A stretch of DNA of 64,000 nt from Mesonia ostreae (GTDB taxonomy: Bacteria > Bacteroidota > Bacteroidia > Flavobacteriales > Flavobacteriaceae): positions 1 to 64,000 of the forward strand of contig NZ_JAVRBG010000010.1 of NCBI RefSeq assembly GCF_031845265.1. The letters run 5' to 3'. Under the pieces are notes generated by a model. That model was not told the DNA's origin and searched no databases. It worked only from the letters and a program-made list of their open reading frames with translations. Both the position numbers and the translations under genes were made by a program. Positions 25,685-35,049 of this stretch are shown piece by piece (position 1 is the stretch's first letter; every line of letters begins with the position of its first letter).

Positions 25685-26704
25685 ATGCAAAAAATAGGCT
25701 TGGTAGTCTTGTTATTTATATGCTCATTCCATTTGTCGGCGCAAATAGGAGGACAATCTACGTACCAATTCCTTAATTTGGTGGCTTCTCCGCGGCAAGC
25801 GGCTTTGGGAGGTAAAAATATTACGGCTTATGATTACGATCCTACTGCCGCGATTTACAATCCTTCATTGATTAATTTTAGAATGGACAATCAACTGTCT
25901 GTTAATTACGTAAATTACCTTGGTGATGTCAACTACGGTACCGCATCTTACGCTTATTTATGGGATAGAAGAACACAAGTTTTTCATACAGGAATTACCT
26001 ATATCAATTATGGCCAGTTTGATGGTTATAATGAATTTGGAGAAGCTACAGGAGGTTTTAGCGGGGGAGAAGCAGCGCTTTCTTTTGGGTATGCGTACAA
26101 TATCCCTTGGACAGATTTTCATGTGGGCGCTAGTGTAAAATTAATCTCTTCTAAGCTAGAACAATATTCCTCTTTTGGCGGAGCTGTAGATTTAGGAATC
26201 ACTTATTTTTATGAAGATTGGGATTTAGTCGTGGCTGGAGTGGTTAGAAATATAGGAACTCAGTTTACGCCTTATGCTGAAACTTATGAAAAGATTCCTT
26301 TAGAAATAGATATAGGAATTTCTCAAAGAGCAGAAAATATTCCTATTCGCTGGCACGTGACTTTAGAGAATTTACAAGAATGGAACATTGCTTTTAGTAA
26401 TTCGGCTAGGAATGAAACCGATTTGGAAGGGAATGTAGAAAGAGATGATCCTGGATTTTTTAACAATGCCCTTAGACATACCATTATAGGTGCCGAAATT
26501 TTCCCAGATGGTGGATTTAATCTTAGACTGGGATACAGCTTTAGACGCGGAGAAGAACTGCGAATTGTAGATCAACGTTCCTTTGCGGGAATTAGTGGCG
26601 GCTTATCTGTAAAATTTAATAAACTTCGCCTTAGTTATAGTTATGCCCGTTATAGTAGCGCTTCGAGTTCTAGTTTCTTCGGACTTCAGATTGACTTGCA
26701 GTAA
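25685..26704 (+). CDS. porQ: type IX secretion protein PorQ
   Basis: A 339-residue outer-membrane beta-barrel protein with a signal peptide (cleavage after LSAQ). The start of the mature protein (GGQSTYQFLNLVASPRQAALGGKNI) and the PorV/FadL-like barrel are typical of PorQ, a type IX secretion component in Bacteroidota. It is needed for cargo such as the sorting-domain protein at 670-1911. It lies upstream of cmk, as commonly found in this family. No other por or gld gene is in the window. Confidence 0.88.
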   Translation: MQKIGLVVLLFICSFHLSAQIGGQSTYQFLNLVASPRQAALGGKNITAYDYDPTAAIYNPSLINFRMDNQLSVNYVNYLGDVNYGTASYAYLWDRRTQVFHTGITYINYGQFDGYNEFGEATGGFSGGEAALSFGYAYNIPWTDFHVGASVKLISSKLEQYSSFGGAVDLGITYFYEDWDLVVAGVVRNIGTQFTPYAETYEKIPLEIDIGISQRAENIPIRWHVTLENLQEWNIAFSNSARNETDLEGNVERDDPGFFNNALRHTIIGAEIFPDGGFNLRLGYSFRRGEELRIVDQRSFAGISGGLSVKFNKLRLSYSYARYSSASSSSFFGLQIDLQ

Positions 26705-26939
26705 GAAAAACTTTTTTCCAATTGTAAGTTCTAAACTTTTAAAAAATATTTTCATCAATACGAGTTCGCTGAAGCTTAATTGCTACAAATAAAAGATCAT
26801 TATTGTACGGAAAAAGTATCAAAAGCAGTAAGCTCTTAGGTAGTTTTGTTGAATCTAATTCCGTTAAGGATAAAAAACTAGAACACCAAAAGGAGTTAAA
26901 AAGAAGCTTTTTCATAGGCTAGAACTGCCAAATAAATTC

Positions 26940-26947
26940 TATTTTCG
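26940..26947 (+). promoter_or_regulatory. -7 box (TATTTTCG) of cmk
   Basis: TAnnTTCG variant giving a short leader before the TTG start at 26990. A second TAGTTTTG at 26985-26992 overlaps the start codon and is unlikely to be the promoter. Confidence 0.4.
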
Positions 26948-26989
26948 TGCATCAGCGAATTTGCATAACGAATATAAACAAATCTAGTT

Positions 26990-27679
26990 TTGAAAAAAAT
27001 AATTATTGCCATCGACGGGTTTTCATCTACAGGAAAAAGCACGGTTGCCAAACAATTAGCCAAAGCCTTGGGATATGTTTATATTGATACAGGCGCCATG
27101 TATCGCGCTGTTGCTTTATTTGCAATGAAACATGATTTGGTAGGTGAAAATTTCATAAAAAAGCAGGATTTAGAAGATAAGTTAAGCGAGATTCAAATTA
27201 ATTTTAAGCTCAATTTAAAAAATGATATTGCAGAGGCTTACCTTAACGGAAATAATGTAGAAAACGATATTCGCAGCCTAGAAGTTTCTCAGTTTGTGAG
27301 TCCAATTGCTGCGATTTCTTCCGTAAGAAAAAAGCTGGTAGAGCAACAGCAAAAAATGGGCGCTGAAAAAGGCATTGTGATGGACGGTAGAGATATTGGC
27401 ACAGTGGTTTTCCCCAAAGCCGAACTTAAAATTTTTATGAACGCTTCCGCGGAAAAAAGAGCACAACGCAGGTATGAAGAGCTTACTGCGAAAGGCGATA
27501 AAGTGAGTTACGAAAGTGTTTTGAAAAATATAGAAGAAAGAGATCATATTGATACCACCAGAGAAGACTCGCCATTAGTAAAGGCTAAAGATGCTATCTT
27601 GTTTGATAACAGTGTATTGTCTAAAGAGGAGCAGTTTGAAAAGCTAAAAGGATTGGCTTTAGAATACATCGAAAAGTAG
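26990..27679 (+). CDS. cmk: (d)CMP kinase
   Basis: A 229-residue nucleoside monophosphate kinase making (d)CDP. P-loop GFSSTGKST (residues 9-17), the YIDTGAMYRA substrate loop, MDGRDIGTVVFP, and the RYEE...R lid region are visible. It uses a TTG start, because the family begins exactly MKKIIIAIDG and a stop lies just upstream without ATG. It contains a TTCCGCGGAA palindrome (27445-27454). cmk next to rpsA is an old conserved pairing. Confidence 0.95.
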   Translation: MKKIIIAIDGFSSTGKSTVAKQLAKALGYVYIDTGAMYRAVALFAMKHDLVGENFIKKQDLEDKLSEIQINFKLNLKNDIAEAYLNGNNVENDIRSLEVSQFVSPIAAISSVRKKLVEQQQKMGAEKGIVMDGRDIGTVVFPKAELKIFMNASAEKRAQRRYEELTAKGDKVSYESVLKNIEERDHIDTTREDSPLVKAKDAILFDNSVLSKEEQFEKLKGLALEYIEK

Positions 27680-27714
27680 AATTTATTTAAGGTTTTTAAT
27701 ATTTTCACTAAGCG

Positions 27715-27745
27715 TTTGAATATCAAAAAATAAGTTGTATTTTTG
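27715..27745 (+). promoter_or_regulatory. complete promoter of rpsA
   Basis: -33 TTTG (27715-27718), 19-nt spacer, -7 TATTTTTG (27738-27745): exact consensus. Confidence 0.8.
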
Positions 27746-27869
27746 CACTCCTTTTTACAACGTTTCGGAAAAGAGAGAGGAAACAATCAAATTTATTTAT
27801 AAACACTTCTGTGTTTTCAGTTGTTTAAATCTTCCGAAGAAATTACAGAATACAAATTGATAATCAGCA
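27746..27869 (+). promoter_or_regulatory. long 5' leader of rpsA
   Basis: About 115 nt of untranslated leader between promoter and ATG, much longer than the 20-35 nt seen for other genes here. It could hold an S1 autoregulatory site, but I cannot name a fold from sequence alone. Confidence 0.4.
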
Positions 27870-29693
27870 ATGGCTGAAGAAAAAAACACTCCTGAGATAG
27901 AAGAAGTAGCTGGAATGGCAACCGATTCTCAACCCGCTCCAAGCGAGCAACAAGAAAATCCTGAACAGTTTTTAAAAGATTTTAACTGGCACAATTATGA
28001 AGAGGGAATTGACCCGATTGATGATACCAAGTTAGAAGAGTTTGAGAAGTTAGTAGCCGAAAACTTTGTAGATACCTTAGATGATGAGGTAGTAGAAGGT
28101 ACGGTAATCAACATTACAGATCGTGATGCGATTATTGATATCAACGCAAAGAGTGAAGGGGTAATCTCTCTAAACGAATTTCGTTACAATCCAGGTTTAA
28201 AAGAAGGAGATAAAGTAGAAGTACTTATTGATGTTCGTGAGGACTCAACAGGTCAATTGATACTTTCTCACCGTAAAGCTCGTGTAATTAAAGCTTGGGA
28301 TCGCGTTAACGCGGCTCACGAAGAAGCTACTATCGTTAATGGATTCGTTAAATGTCGTACTAAAGGTGGTATGATTGTAGACGTATTTGGAATCGAAGCT
28401 TTCTTACCAGGTTCTCAAATTGACGTGAAGCCAATTAGAGATTACGATGCTTACGTAAATAAAACAATGGAATTTAAAGTGGTGAAAATTAATCACGAGT
28501 TTAAAAACGTTGTAGTTTCTCATAAAGCGCTTATTGAAGCAGATATCGAGGAACAGAAAAAAGAAATTATTGGTCAATTAGAAAAAGGTCAGGTATTAGA
28601 AGGTACTGTGAAGAATATTACTTCTTACGGTGTATTTGTTGATCTTGGAGGAGTTGATGGATTAGTTCACATTACAGATCTTTCTTGGTCTAGAATCAAC
28701 CATCCAAATGAGATCGTTGAATTAGATCAGAAATTGAATGTTGTAATTTTAGACTTTGATGAGGCTAAAACAAGAATTCAATTAGGTCTTAAACAATTGA
28801 GCAAACATCCTTGGGAAGCTTTAGACGAAAACTTAAAAGTTGGGGATAAAGTAAAAGGTAAAGTAGTTGTAATCGCAGATTACGGTGCATTTATTGAAGT
28901 AGCCGAAGGTGTTGAAGGATTAATCCACGTTTCTGAAATGTCTTGGTCTACGCACTTGCGTTCGGCTCAGGATTTCGTAAATGTAGGAGATGAGATAGAA
29001 GCGCAAATCTTAACATTAGATAGAGAAGAGCGTAAAATGTCTCTTGGTATTAAGCAATTAACGCCAGATCCTTGGACAGATATTACAACTAAATATCCTG
29101 TTGGTTCTCGTCACACTGGTATTGTAAGAAACTTTACCAACTTTGGTGTATTCGTAGAATTAGAAGAAGGAATTGATGGTTTAATTTATATCTCAGATCT
29201 TTCTTGGACTAAGAAAATTAAGCACCCATCAGAATTCTGTAACGTAGGAGATAAATTAGACGTCGTAGTACTTGAGTTGGATGTTGACGGACGTAAATTA
29301 AGTTTAGGTCACAAACAAACAGAAGACAATCCTTGGGATAAGTATGTAACTGAGTTCGCGGTAGGAACAAAGCATACTGCTACTATCGATGAGATGGTAG
29401 ACAAAGGAGCTACGATTGAGTTTAATGAAGATATTACTGCATTTGTACCAACACGTCATTTAGAGAAAGAAGATGGATCTAAATTAGGTAAAGGAGACGA
29501 AGCTGAGTTTATCATCATCGAATTCAATAAAGAATTTAAGCGTGTAGTTGCCTCTCATATGTCTATTCATAAAGAAGACGAAGCTAAAATTGTAAAACAA
29601 GCCGCTAAGAAATCTCAAGAAGAGAACAAGCCTACTATAGGTGATGCGAATGCTGACTTACAAGCTTTAAAAGATAAAATGGAAGGAAAGTAA
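27870..29693 (+). CDS. rpsA: 30S ribosomal protein S1
   Basis: A 607-residue protein with an acidic N-terminus and six S1 RNA-binding repeats (about residues 73-140, 157-225, 243-313, 327-400, 413-486 and 498-560). Examples are ITSYGVFVDLGGVDGLVHITDLSW and IADYGAFIEVAEGVEGLIHVSEMSW. It brings mRNA to the 30S subunit, which matters in Bacteroidota where Shine-Dalgarno sequences are weak. It is preceded by its own strong promoter and followed by a terminator. Confidence 0.97.
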   Translation: MAEEKNTPEIEEVAGMATDSQPAPSEQQENPEQFLKDFNWHNYEEGIDPIDDTKLEEFEKLVAENFVDTLDDEVVEGTVINITDRDAIIDINAKSEGVISLNEFRYNPGLKEGDKVEVLIDVREDSTGQLILSHRKARVIKAWDRVNAAHEEATIVNGFVKCRTKGGMIVDVFGIEAFLPGSQIDVKPIRDYDAYVNKTMEFKVVKINHEFKNVVVSHKALIEADIEEQKKEIIGQLEKGQVLEGTVKNITSYGVFVDLGGVDGLVHITDLSWSRINHPNEIVELDQKLNVVILDFDEAKTRIQLGLKQLSKHPWEALDENLKVGDKVKGKVVVIADYGAFIEVAEGVEGLIHVSEMSWSTHLRSAQDFVNVGDEIEAQILTLDREERKMSLGIKQLTPDPWTDITTKYPVGSRHTGIVRNFTNFGVFVELEEGIDGLIYISDLSWTKKIKHPSEFCNVGDKLDVVVLELDVDGRKLSLGHKQTEDNPWDKYVTEFAVGTKHTATIDEMVDKGATIEFNEDITAFVPTRHLEKEDGSKLGKGDEAEFIIIEFNKEFKRVVASHMSIHKEDEAKIVKQAAKKSQEENKPTIGDANADLQALKDKMEGK

Positions 29694-29718
29694 TTTTCTA
29701 ACTATTTATCATTATACA

Positions 29719-29750
29719 GAAAAGCCTTCTCCTTTGGAGAGGGCTTTTTT
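29719..29750 (+). terminator. terminator of rpsA
   Basis: AAAGCCTTCTCC and GGAGAGGGCTTT with a TTT loop, followed by a T-run. Confidence 0.85.
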
Positions 29751-29923
29751 ATGATTTTTTATAAAATTTTAATTCTGTAGAATTGTATTGATATGGTCAT
29801 TTTATATCCTAGAATTAGTTCTTTTTCTAAGTCTAATTTTTCTGAAAAATAGCGCATCGAACCGACAGGTTTTGTCGTACTCTTAATTTAATTTTACACT
29901 TCAGAAGAATTAAAATCAAACAG

Positions 29924-30154
29924 ATGGCAAACAAAAAAATAGAATTTCCGGCACGAGATAGGTTTCAGGCAAAATTTTTAAAATCCCGAGAAACTATAGG
30001 TATTTTGAGAGAAGAGTTTAAAGAAATTAAACAAGAATTTATTCGGTTTAATTGGTACGAAAGAATGATTGAATTTAAAGAGATTGAAGCTCAATTAGAA
30101 GAAATGAAAATAGATCTAGAGAAATTGGATGCTAAATTATTTAAACAAAAATAG
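29924..30154 (+). CDS. small coiled-coil protein
   Basis: A 76-residue soluble protein, Lys/Glu-rich, with heptad-like spacing over residues ~20-72 (REEFKEIKQEF...IEAQLEEMKIDLEKLDAKL). A coiled coil is likely. No family is recognised. The ATG and clean stop between rpsA and a minus-strand gene support it as a real gene. Expression and function are unknown. Confidence 0.6.
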   Translation: MANKKIEFPARDRFQAKFLKSRETIGILREEFKEIKQEFIRFNWYERMIEFKEIEAQLEEMKIDLEKLDAKLFKQK

Positions 30155-30243
30155 TGTGAATTTCTTTTTACTTTTTGCTAAAGAGTAGTTTCTAAGGTAT
30201 TTGCATCTATGCCTAAACCTTGAAAACTCTTTGCAAAACGAGT

Positions 30244-30876
30244 TTAGTTATGAATAAGTTGCGCTGTTGCTTTCCATACAGATTCCTTTCCAAACTCTTC
30301 AAAGTGGCTAATGTATTCTCCATTTTTAGAAATAACTACAAAACTACTACAAGCATAGTGTTCTGGAAAAAATAAACTTTCAACGGTTCCATTGGGATCT
30401 TTATGCCAAGTGAGTACATTATGATATATCTCTAAACCCTTTGGGTCTTTATAGATATAAATAGGTTTTGTGGGGGCAATTTGCCGTAATCCATTTTCAA
30501 ACTCTCCGTACCAACTTTTTCTGGATTCTTTCGTCGCTGAACTACTTGAATTGCAACGGTCTTTACCAGGATAATAAATGATAACCAGTGGTTGATTGGC
30601 ATCGATTTTTTGTTGGGTTTCTTTTTCAAGTAAGGATTCCAAATGCGCTCTATTGTCAATTTTTCCTCGGTTTTCTCTTATAACCAATTTTCTATGATGT
30701 GCGGAGTCCCCATCAATAGCTAAAAACTCATGTTTATACCGAGTTTCATTAAATTCGGATTGACTTATTTTAATATTATTTTCATCAAAATATTTAGTTT
30801 CTTTCTTACTAAGCTTTGTTGATGAACAAGAGGCAATTAAAATTCCTAACATGAATGTGAATAGAATTCTTTTCAT
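30244..30876 (-). CDS. lipoprotein of unknown family (paralogue of 39413-40048)
   Basis: A 210-residue lipoprotein. The ATG at 30876 is chosen because it starts the signal sequence MKRILFTFMLGILIASC with its lipobox. The C-terminal half has a conserved pattern, FFPEH...SSFVVISKNGEYISHFEEFGKE, shared with the secreted protein at 39413-40048 (FFPFE...GSFVVINSNGNYISYYAEYGKE). The two also share R[KE]N[QR]GK[IL]D and IY... blocks, so they are paralogues. The fold may resemble a thioredoxin-like or Tlp-type domain, but no active-site Cys pair is present. Role unknown. Confidence 0.75.
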   Translation of the reverse strand: MKRILFTFMLGILIASCSSTKLSKKETKYFDENNIKISQSEFNETRYKHEFLAIDGDSAHHRKLVIRENRGKIDNRAHLESLLEKETQQKIDANQPLVIIYYPGKDRCNSSSSATKESRKSWYGEFENGLRQIAPTKPIYIYKDPKGLEIYHNVLTWHKDPNGTVESLFFPEHYACSSFVVISKNGEYISHFEEFGKESVWKATAQLIHN

Positions 30877-31231
30877 AAATATTACAAGATTTGCGTATAA
30901 GTTTCCAAAGGGGTTATTAATCACTAAGATATAAAAATTATTAGGATATAAAATTCGCGTTATTTTTCCGAAGAATACAGCCGTAGTAGTATTATTTCTC
31001 GAATTCAGGTCATAAAACAAACTTATAGTGCTTTAAAAAAGATACTTAGTTTTAATTCTGAAATAAAATAGTAAGCATTTTTAATTTGTGTTGGCGCTTT
31101 AAGAACTCCGAAGTAGCGAGCTATTATGGAGAAATATTTTATAATGCTACTTAAAGTGTTTTTTAGTAGGTTTACTTATGTAGTCTTTCTTTAATGAGTA
31201 TTTTTGCGCTTTGTACCATTTATAAATAAGC
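30877..31231. other. 355-nt intergenic region
   Basis: Divergent spacer between the lipoprotein gene and the ABC transporter. It contains the transporter's -7 box (31199-31206). No other structure seen; an apparent N-terminal extension of the minus-strand ORF into this region is not supported. Confidence 0.55.
31199..31206 (+). promoter_or_regulatory. -7 box (TATTTTTG) of the ABC transporter
   Basis: Perfect TAnnTTTG, 25 nt before the ATG at 31232; no clear -33 element. Confidence 0.55.
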
Positions 31232-33004
31232 ATGCAAAATTCCAAAGAAACTTCAAAAAATACAGATAAATCAAAGCCAAAAGTTACCTTAAAACAGGCT
31301 TTCAAAACCATCATTTGGCCTAGAAGAAAACTGGTTTTTATAGGCTTGCTGTTAATAGTGATTAGAAGTCTATCGGGTTTAATTTTGCCTTGGCAAAGTA
31401 AGGTATTATTGGATGATGTAGTACCTAATAAAGATTACACCCAATTATATACTTTAATTGCAATCGTTATGGGCGCTATAACGGTACAAGCTATCACCTC
31501 TTTTTTACTCACTAGAATATTAAGTGTACAAGCTCAATATCTAATAAGTGAATTGAGAGCTCAAGTACAAAAAAAAGTACTTTCCTTGCCTATTAGTTTT
31601 TTTGATGACTCAAAGTCTGGTGCTTTGGTTTCCAGAATTATGAGAGATGTGGAAGGCGTTAGAAATCTTATTGGTACCGGTTTAGTACAATTGGTAGGAG
31701 GTTCATTTACAGCTGTGGTATCCTTAATTATTTTGATAAAACTTAATGCTTGGATGACTCTTTTTGTGTTTGTACCGTTATCTATATTTGGTTATATCGC
31801 TTTAAGAGCTTTCAAATATATTCGTCCTATTTTTAGAACACGTGGTAAAATTAGTGCGGCAGTTACTGGAAGATTAACAGAAACACTTTCAGGAGTTCGA
31901 GTTATCAAAGCTTTTAATGCGGAAGAACAAGAACATATAGTTTTTGAAAAAGGAGCCGATAAGTTATATCAAAATGTAAAAAAGAGTTTAACAGCGACAG
32001 CTTTAATGACCAGTTCATCCACATTCTTAATAGGAGTTGCCACCACAGGTATTATGGGAATGGGAGGTTATTATATGATGATTGGCGAGATGACTACTGG
32101 TGATTTTCTATTTTTCACTCTAGTACTTGGTTTTATGATTTCGCCCATTGTACAAATGAGTAATATCGGAAGTCAGTTAACAGAAGCATTAGCAGGTTTA
32201 GATAGGACTGAAGAACTTATGAATATGACGGCAGAAGATGATAACCAAGATCGTACAATTCAGTTAGATAACTTAAAAGGTGATATCGATTTTAATGACG
32301 TTTCCTTTTCTTATGAAGAAGGAAAAGAAGTTCTACATCACATTAATTTTAAAGCGCCCGCGGGTTCTGTAACTGCATTAGTGGGAAGTTCGGGGTCTGG
32401 AAAATCGACTATTGCTGGGTTATCGGCTAGTTTCTTAACGCCAACTTCAGGAAATATTAGTATTGACAATCAGGATTTATCGAAAGTGAAATTGAGTAGT
32501 TACCGTCAATATTTGGGAGTTGTTTTACAAGATGAATTTTTATTTGAAGGAAGTATTCGGGAAAATATCATGTTTCCAAGACCAAATGCTACAGAAGCAG
32601 AGCTGCAAAATGCTGTAAATGCAGCTTATGTAAATGAATTTACAGATAGATTTGATGAAGGTCTAGAAACTTTAATTGGCGAAAGAGGTGTAAAGCTTTC
32701 TGGCGGACAACAGCAGCGATTAGCAATTGCGCGCGCTATTTTAGCAAATCCAAAAATTATTATTTTAGACGAAGCAACCTCCAGTTTAGATACTGAAAGT
32801 GAGGCATTGATTCAAAAGAGTTTAAATGAGTTAATTAAAGATAGAACCACGATTGTAATCGCCCACCGTTTAAGTACTATACGTAAAGCAGATCAAATTT
32901 TGGTTATTGAAGCTGGACACATTGTAGAGCGAGGAACTCATGAAGACCTGATTGCCAAAGAAGGCAGGTATTATGAGTTGTACACCTATCAAGCAAAAAT
33001 ATAG
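31232..33004 (+). CDS. ABC exporter (fused membrane and ATPase domains)
   Basis: A 590-residue half-transporter of the MsbA/multidrug type, working as a dimer. Residues ~30-325 hold six transmembrane helices, and residues ~350-590 the nucleotide-binding domain: Walker A VGSSGSGKST, Q-loop VVLQDEFLF, signature KLSGGQQQRLAIARAI, Walker B IIILDEATSSLD and H-loop VIAHRLST. All catalytic motifs are intact. Substrate cannot be deduced; lipid or drug export is usual for the family. A single-gene unit with its own promoter. Confidence 0.93.
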   Translation: MQNSKETSKNTDKSKPKVTLKQAFKTIIWPRRKLVFIGLLLIVIRSLSGLILPWQSKVLLDDVVPNKDYTQLYTLIAIVMGAITVQAITSFLLTRILSVQAQYLISELRAQVQKKVLSLPISFFDDSKSGALVSRIMRDVEGVRNLIGTGLVQLVGGSFTAVVSLIILIKLNAWMTLFVFVPLSIFGYIALRAFKYIRPIFRTRGKISAAVTGRLTETLSGVRVIKAFNAEEQEHIVFEKGADKLYQNVKKSLTATALMTSSSTFLIGVATTGIMGMGGYYMMIGEMTTGDFLFFTLVLGFMISPIVQMSNIGSQLTEALAGLDRTEELMNMTAEDDNQDRTIQLDNLKGDIDFNDVSFSYEEGKEVLHHINFKAPAGSVTALVGSSGSGKSTIAGLSASFLTPTSGNISIDNQDLSKVKLSSYRQYLGVVLQDEFLFEGSIRENIMFPRPNATEAELQNAVNAAYVNEFTDRFDEGLETLIGERGVKLSGGQQQRLAIARAILANPKIIILDEATSSLDTESEALIQKSLNELIKDRTTIVIAHRLSTIRKADQILVIEAGHIVERGTHEDLIAKEGRYYELYTYQAKI

Positions 33005-33058
33005 GAAATGATATGATGATTCATAGAAAATATGCCTAAGACACTTAAAAAGATAAGC

Positions 33059-33196
33059 TTAAAACAAATTGAAAACCGGACCTAGCAAAACATAAATAAT
33101 TATAAAAAGAATAATGGTACCAATACAACCGCATTTACCGCCACCTAATTTTTTTGCTCCCCATCCCGCAAGAAGTGCTCTAAATATTTTTTTCAT
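33059..33196 (-). CDS. 45-aa membrane protein with GGGKCGC motif
   Basis: A short ORF of 45 residues: a basic amphipathic N-terminus (MKKIFRALLAGWGAKKL), then GGGKCGCIG, then one strongly hydrophobic helix (TIILFIIIYVLLGPVFNLF). The ATG follows an A-rich leader with TATATTTA upstream. The codon pattern and the tail-anchored layout argue for a real gene. The two Cys next to the membrane could be modified or metal-binding. I do not know a name for it. Confidence 0.65.
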   Translation of the reverse strand: MKKIFRALLAGWGAKKLGGGKCGCIGTIILFIIIYVLLGPVFNLF

Positions 33197-33554
33197 TTTC
33201 TAAAATTTTAACTTTAAATATAGTATTAATTTAGATTGGCTAGATACACATTAACAAAAAATTCACTTTTCTGTGAGAATATTCAATTTGTAGCTTATTC
33301 ACTTGTGTGTAAGCTTCCGTTAAGTCTAAACCAATCTTTAAATTTACTTCTTGGTTTAAAATAATAAATCTTTTCAGAAAGAATTAATTCTGAATTTTGT
33401 AATCGGTAACTAGTCAGTTTTTACTTCAGTAAAATAGTTCCTCGTAAAAAAGACAAGTTAAGGTCTAAAGTTAAAATTTTTGGAAGCTTTTATTTTATCC
33501 AAGAAGTATAGTTTTAACGAACTAACAGGGACCATATTATTTCAAATAAGAAAA
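33197..33554. other. 358-nt intergenic region
   Basis: AT-rich spacer between two minus-strand genes. It includes an imperfect dyad around 33375-33394 (TCAGAA...TTCTGA) of unknown meaning. No ORF or RNA gene recognised. Confidence 0.5.
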
Positions 33555-34742
33555 TTAGCCTCGTGCGCTCAGCTTCATTTTCAACATTTTAGCAGCTGAA
33601 GTATAGCCGCCTTCTGTGCCATCTACAAAATGTGAATGTTTTGTTTTTCTGTCTAAAACATAGCAAGACATAACCGAAGCGTGCGTGGTATGCAAACCAT
33701 AAACGATCTTATTTTCATTTTCTAAATTATCTAGAAAGTTAATAAAAAGATCTATCTTGTTTTGATCTGCAGTGAAAATCGTGTTGATCATACCATCTAG
33801 CATAAATGTATGGGATAACTGACTTATTTGCTTTAAATATTGTTTTCCATCGCGCGTTAGGTTGAGATAGAAAGTGCCAATAAGTGTCGAAAACCAATTT
33901 TTTAATAAATACATCCAATCTTTACGAACTAAACTAATTTTCATTTCTTCCCAAATATTAGAAATGCTATAATTTAATTTTAAATGGGTTGATTTTATAG
34001 GCTGTCGGTTCTTAAAAGTGCCAAAAAGTGTATTCATCTTAGAAATTACCTCCTTATAAACAGCTCCCTGCTCATCTTCATGTACAGCATCTAGTAATAA
34101 ACAAAGTACTTTATTTTTTGTGTCTGAAGGTTTAATTTGATTCCATCTACATTCCATTCCCCTCAAGTTTAGAAGATCTTCTTCAAATTTTTTGAAATTG
34201 TTTTCTACAAAAGTATCTTTAATAATTTCTTCCGCGCTTTTTAAACCATTTCCTAAAACAATAGGAATCGTCAACTGCTTAGTAAGCGAATGTTTAGCTA
34301 ATTTTAGACTACAATTCTCTTTCATTAATTTCTTTACGGAAATAGTTCCAACCCTAAGTAATAATCCCGTGTTGGTTTTAATATGCAAACTAAAATTATC
34401 TAATACCCGTGTGACTTTTTCTAATAGAAAATCTGGAATAATAAAAGTGGCACCATCTCCACCGAAGAAATAAGGGATTTCAACGGTTTCTTTACCTTTT
34501 CTAATCGTATTTAATACCGAAATAATGGCTCCCGTAGCTGTTAAATTGATTTGATGGTGTTTTCCTGTAGCAACCGCATCGGTTGAATTTTGAATATCTA
34601 CCACTACCACGTGCCAAGTCTCGGGAACAGCTGTAAAATAAGAGTCATCTGTTAATAAATCTACAAGAGCTTTCTTGGATTTTTTTAATTTGCTGTAGTA
34701 ATTTATGTCTTCCAATAATTTAAATATAAATGGATGCTGCAT
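33555..34742 (-). CDS. DUF3095 family, class III cyclase-like protein
   Basis: A 395-residue cytoplasmic protein. The ATG at 34742 (MQHPFIFKLLEDI) is preferred over an upstream TTG. Residues ~45-160 resemble a nucleotidyl cyclase core: VVVDIQNSTDAV with a metal-binding Asp, then PYFFGGDGATFIIP, equivalent to the second metal site. The C-terminal part (about 180-395) is family-specific and ends in a HTTHASVMSCYV...HFVDGTEGGYTSAAKML block. I place it in DUF3095, whose function is not known. Cyclase activity is unproven here. Confidence 0.78.
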   Translation of the reverse strand: MQHPFIFKLLEDINYYSKLKKSKKALVDLLTDDSYFTAVPETWHVVVVDIQNSTDAVATGKHHQINLTATGAIISVLNTIRKGKETVEIPYFFGGDGATFIIPDFLLEKVTRVLDNFSLHIKTNTGLLLRVGTISVKKLMKENCSLKLAKHSLTKQLTIPIVLGNGLKSAEEIIKDTFVENNFKKFEEDLLNLRGMECRWNQIKPSDTKNKVLCLLLDAVHEDEQGAVYKEVISKMNTLFGTFKNRQPIKSTHLKLNYSISNIWEEMKISLVRKDWMYLLKNWFSTLIGTFYLNLTRDGKQYLKQISQLSHTFMLDGMINTIFTADQNKIDLFINFLDNLENENKIVYGLHTTHASVMSCYVLDRKTKHSHFVDGTEGGYTSAAKMLKMKLSARG

Positions 34743-35049
34743 TAGAAAACAATAGGTTTTCCAATAAGAAGTACCTGCGGATAGGGTAGAGCTAATTGCA
34801 GATACTACCAATTTTATTCTGAATTTTCACAATTATAATCAATTGATAAATTACTAATTAATACCAATCTACACACAGCTTTATCTGCTTAATTTAGTAA
34901 AATTTATAAACAAATTTTCTGGTAGTAAAAAATTAAGGAAATAGTCGATGTTATTTCTGGAAATAGTTTCAAAATTAAGGAAGTCTATTTATTGGTTATT
35001 CCCTAATATAAATCCTAGTGAATCGTTGTTATTTTCTTTGTATAAGGAA
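34743..35049. other. 307-nt intergenic region upstream of the DUF3095 gene
   Basis: AT-rich. On the minus strand a TAATTTTG box (34977-34970) could be a -7 element for the DUF3095 gene, though it would imply a long leader. Nothing else seen. Confidence 0.45.
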
